Assembly (NCBI GenBank): GCA_030620065.1
Contig: JAUXFJ010000070.1
Location: 1-7,638, forward strand
Origin: Anaerolineaceae bacterium
Lineage (GTDB): Bacteria > Chloroflexota > Anaerolineae > Anaerolineales > Anaerolineaceae
Reading direction: 5' to 3'
DNA length: 7,638 nucleotides
The position numbers were made by a program, and so were the translations under genes. The notes beneath the pieces were generated by a model that had not been told where the DNA came from, ran no database searches, and worked only from the letters and a program-made list of their open reading frames with translations. This document shows positions 6,341 through 7,638 of this stretch, in pieces; the stretch's first letter is position 1, and each line of letters starts with the position of its first letter.

Positions 6341-6889
6341 TCATTGGAAAAGCGTTAATATTCCGACACCTAAATAAGCAAACAACATCATTTTCAGAAT
6401 CTTCCCAATGATACAAAGAAGCAAGAATTTCCAAATGGGCATCTTTAATACACCTGCGACGATGCCAGCCAAATCAAATAAGGGATTTGGAATAAAAGCC
6501 AATACCAATATGGTAAGATCACCATATCTTTTCATCCATCCCAGCATTTTTTGGTAGCGTTCAGAATTTTCAATAATTGCCCGACCGCTAAAACCTGCAA
6601 GATACCCGGATAATTCGCCAAGGGCCGCACCTGCACCTGAAGCGACTGCGACCCAAACAGGCTTGAAGACCGCCCCCATTGCTGAGGTTAGGATAACACC
6701 TGGCAGAGGTATTAATATTGTCGCATTTGCCAGGACTGAAAACAAAAATATACCTGGGTAACCATAGGCTTGAAGCTCCTGGATTTTATCACGGATGAGA
6801 ATAAGGTAAACCGTCAGAGCAATAACGACAATTAAGATCACACCGCGGAGAATATTAAGCCAAAGGTTTTTATTCTTTAGCTTTTGCAT
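6341..6889 (-). CDS. Small VTT-domain (SNARE-associated/DedA-like) membrane protein
   Basis: An integral membrane protein of 182 residues with a VTT domain, distant from the DedA protein at the end of the same operon. The N-terminus is a basic stretch (MQKLKNK) and a first membrane helix (about 10-32). Then come YPGIFLFSVLANATILIPLPG (44-64), the glycine-rich GAGAALGELSGYLAG (85-99) and the family signature FIPNPLFDLAGIVAG (132-146), with further helices at about 152-181. VTT proteins resemble reentrant-loop lipid scramblases and transporters; the substrate here is unknown. The start is not certain. ATG at 6889 lies 4 nt after the udk stop and probably relies on coupling, since only a weak GAG is upstream. 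A GTG at 6904 would overlap udk by 11 nt and add five residues. It is second in the udk operon. Confidence 0.88.
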   Translation of the reverse strand: MQKLKNKNLWLNILRGVILIVVIALTVYLILIRDKIQELQAYGYPGIFLFSVLANATILIPLPGVILTSAMGAVFKPVWVAVASGAGAALGELSGYLAGFSGRAIIENSERYQKMLGWMKRYGDLTILVLAFIPNPLFDLAGIVAGVLKMPIWKFLLLCIIGKILKMMLFAYLGVGILTLFQ

Positions 6890-6893
6890 AGAT

Positions 6894-7526
6894 CTACTCA
6901 GCACCTAAGAGGCTTTCAAGCCTTGCGATCACCATTTCCAAGGCAACAGAGTTAAAGCCTCCTTCAGGAATGATGATATCCGCATACCGTTTTGATGATT
7001 CCACAAACTCCAAATACATAGGCCTGACAGTAGATTGATATTGATTGATAACTGACTCTACGGAACGCCCACGTTCACTGATATCGCGCTTTAATCGGCG
7101 GATAAAGCGGATATCCGAGTCCGCATCCACATACAACTTAACATCGAAATATTTGCGCAGCTCTCGTTCATAAAAGATTAGAATACCTTCCACCAGAATG
7201 ATCGGTCGCGATTCAATATGTTTCGTTTTTTCAACTCTTGTATGGATCGTAAAATCATACACAGGGAGTTCAATACTACATCCAGCCTTAAGGCTTTGGA
7301 TATGCTTAATCAGCAATTCAGTCTCCAGAGAATCAGGATGGTCATAATTGACCTTCAACCGTTCCTCATAAGTCAGGTGATTCTGATTACGATAATAAGC
7401 ATCATGCGGAAGGAAAGCAATTTTATCCGCTCCGATACGCTCAAGGATCAGCTGTGCTAAGGTCGTCTTGCCAGAACCAGACCCGCCTGCTATGCCAACA
7501 ACTAAAGGTGACTTTTCTGAATACAT
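6894..7526 (-). CDS. udk: Uridine kinase
   Basis: Cytoplasmic pyrimidine salvage enzyme that phosphorylates uridine (and usually cytidine) to the monophosphate with ATP or GTP. Its 210 residues match the bacterial family length. Visible motifs are the P-loop GGSGSGKT (14-21), HDAYY (41-45) with the probable catalytic D42, YDHPD (61-65), PVYDFTIHTR (88-97) for nucleoside binding, LVEGIL (111-116, Walker-B-like), and the lid region RRLKRD..ERGR (143-154) with its arginines. It could be confused with phosphoribulokinase, a relative, but length and motifs fit uridine kinase. It heads the operon udk, VTT, M20, dedA. The ATG at 7526 has no Shine-Dalgarno, while a TATAAT ends 6 nt upstream, so its mRNA may begin at the start codon. 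It is divergent from the probable folD. Confidence 0.95.
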   Translation of the reverse strand: MYSEKSPLVVGIAGGSGSGKTTLAQLILERIGADKIAFLPHDAYYRNQNHLTYEERLKVNYDHPDSLETELLIKHIQSLKAGCSIELPVYDFTIHTRVEKTKHIESRPIILVEGILIFYERELRKYFDVKLYVDADSDIRFIRRLKRDISERGRSVESVINQYQSTVRPMYLEFVESSKRYADIIIPEGGFNSVALEMVIARLESLLGAE

Positions 7527-7532
7527 AACAGA

Positions 7533-7538
7533 ATTATA
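7533..7538 (-). promoter_or_regulatory. -10 box (TATAAT) of the udk operon, leaderless layout
   Basis: Minus-strand GGTTATAAT is followed by TCTGTT and the ATG of udk, placing the usual start point on the start codon. The same GGTTATAAT precedes rsmG. No convincing -35 is visible, and no Shine-Dalgarno lies before udk. Confidence 0.5.
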
Positions 7539-7552
7539 ACCTTTGATTCGAG

Positions 7553-7558
7553 TATAAT
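7553..7558 (+). promoter_or_regulatory. -10 box (TATAAT) upstream of folD
   Basis: A perfect TATAAT (within GAGTATAATGC) lies 40 nt before the folD ATG, predicting a leader of about 34 nt that carries a Shine-Dalgarno. It is only 14 bp from the oppositely oriented udk box, so the two promoters overlap upstream. No clear -35 is present. Confidence 0.5.
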
Positions 7559-7588
7559 GCTTAAGATGTTATCCACTGAGGGGCTTTT

Positions 7589-7593
7589 GAGGA
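7589..7593 (+). promoter_or_regulatory. Shine-Dalgarno of folD
   Basis: GAGGA lies 5 nt before the ATG at 7599 and 14 nt before a second in-frame ATG at 7608. The spacing favours the first ATG. Confidence 0.6.
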
Positions 7594-7598
7594 CTGCT

Positions 7599-7638
7599 AT
7601 GAGTTCTATGATTATTGATGGAAAAAAATTTGCTGAAG
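7599..7638 (+). CDS. folD: Probable FolD (methylenetetrahydrofolate dehydrogenase/cyclohydrolase), N-terminal fragment only
   Basis: Only 13 codons fall in the window (MSSMIIDGKKFAE), cut by the window end. The IIDGKKFAE stretch matches the usual beginning of FolD, where a short leader is followed by ILDGK.(I/L)A. FolD is a cytoplasmic enzyme that interconverts methylene-, methenyl- and formyl-tetrahydrofolate with NADP. The gene has a TATAAT and a Shine-Dalgarno in the 72-bp divergent region shared with udk, which supports a real gene start. The identification rests on nine residues, so the name is provisional, although the open frame and start signals are clear. Confidence 0.6.
   Translation, partial: MSSMIIDGKKFAE

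Overview
The window looks like an ordinary chromosomal stretch of a free-living bacterium, most likely a Chloroflexota member of the Anaerolineae type. That placement is inferred from moderate GC content, a secreted C39-like peptidase joined to LysM by a Thr/Pro-rich linker, and the style of the MFS and M20 proteins. No marker gene settles it. There are no tRNA or rRNA genes, insertion sequences, CRISPR arrays or phage genes. Housekeeping anchors are rsmG (16S rRNA methyltransferase), udk (uridine kinase) and the first codons of a probable folD.

Layout. Positions 1-1089 (+) hold the 3' three quarters of a GPH-type MFS transporter, closed by a strong hairpin terminator (1111-1144). Convergent to it, 1182-2186 (-) encodes an unrecognised protein with a TIM-barrel-like strand pattern, a GLDIEPD motif reminiscent of GH18 enzymes and one C-terminal membrane segment. 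After a 217-bp gap comes rsmG (2413-3129, -). It is divergent from a secreted C39-like peptidase with a LysM domain (3216-4100, +). A 19-bp-stem terminator (4187-4235) serves both that gene and the converging operon on the other strand.

The second half is one tight minus-strand operon read from 7526 to 4257: udk, a small VTT/DedA-like membrane protein, an M20 metallopeptidase and a classical DedA protein, with gaps of 4, 29 and 18 nt. Divergent from udk, the window ends in the first 13 codons of a probable folD (7599 onward).

How the genes fit together. Transport of a small solute (MFS), peptide hydrolysis (M20), uridine salvage (udk) and envelope lipid handling (two VTT/DedA proteins) suggest a small salvage and envelope maintenance neighbourhood, but a shared pathway is not shown. 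The most interesting regulatory pattern is translational. The first genes of three transcription units (rsmG, the C39 peptidase and udk) have a perfect TATAAT 6-9 nt before the ATG and no Shine-Dalgarno sequence, as expected for leaderless mRNAs. The two downstream operon genes M20 and dedA, and also folD, have clear Shine-Dalgarno sequences. I see no convincing new multi-gene defence or mobile system.
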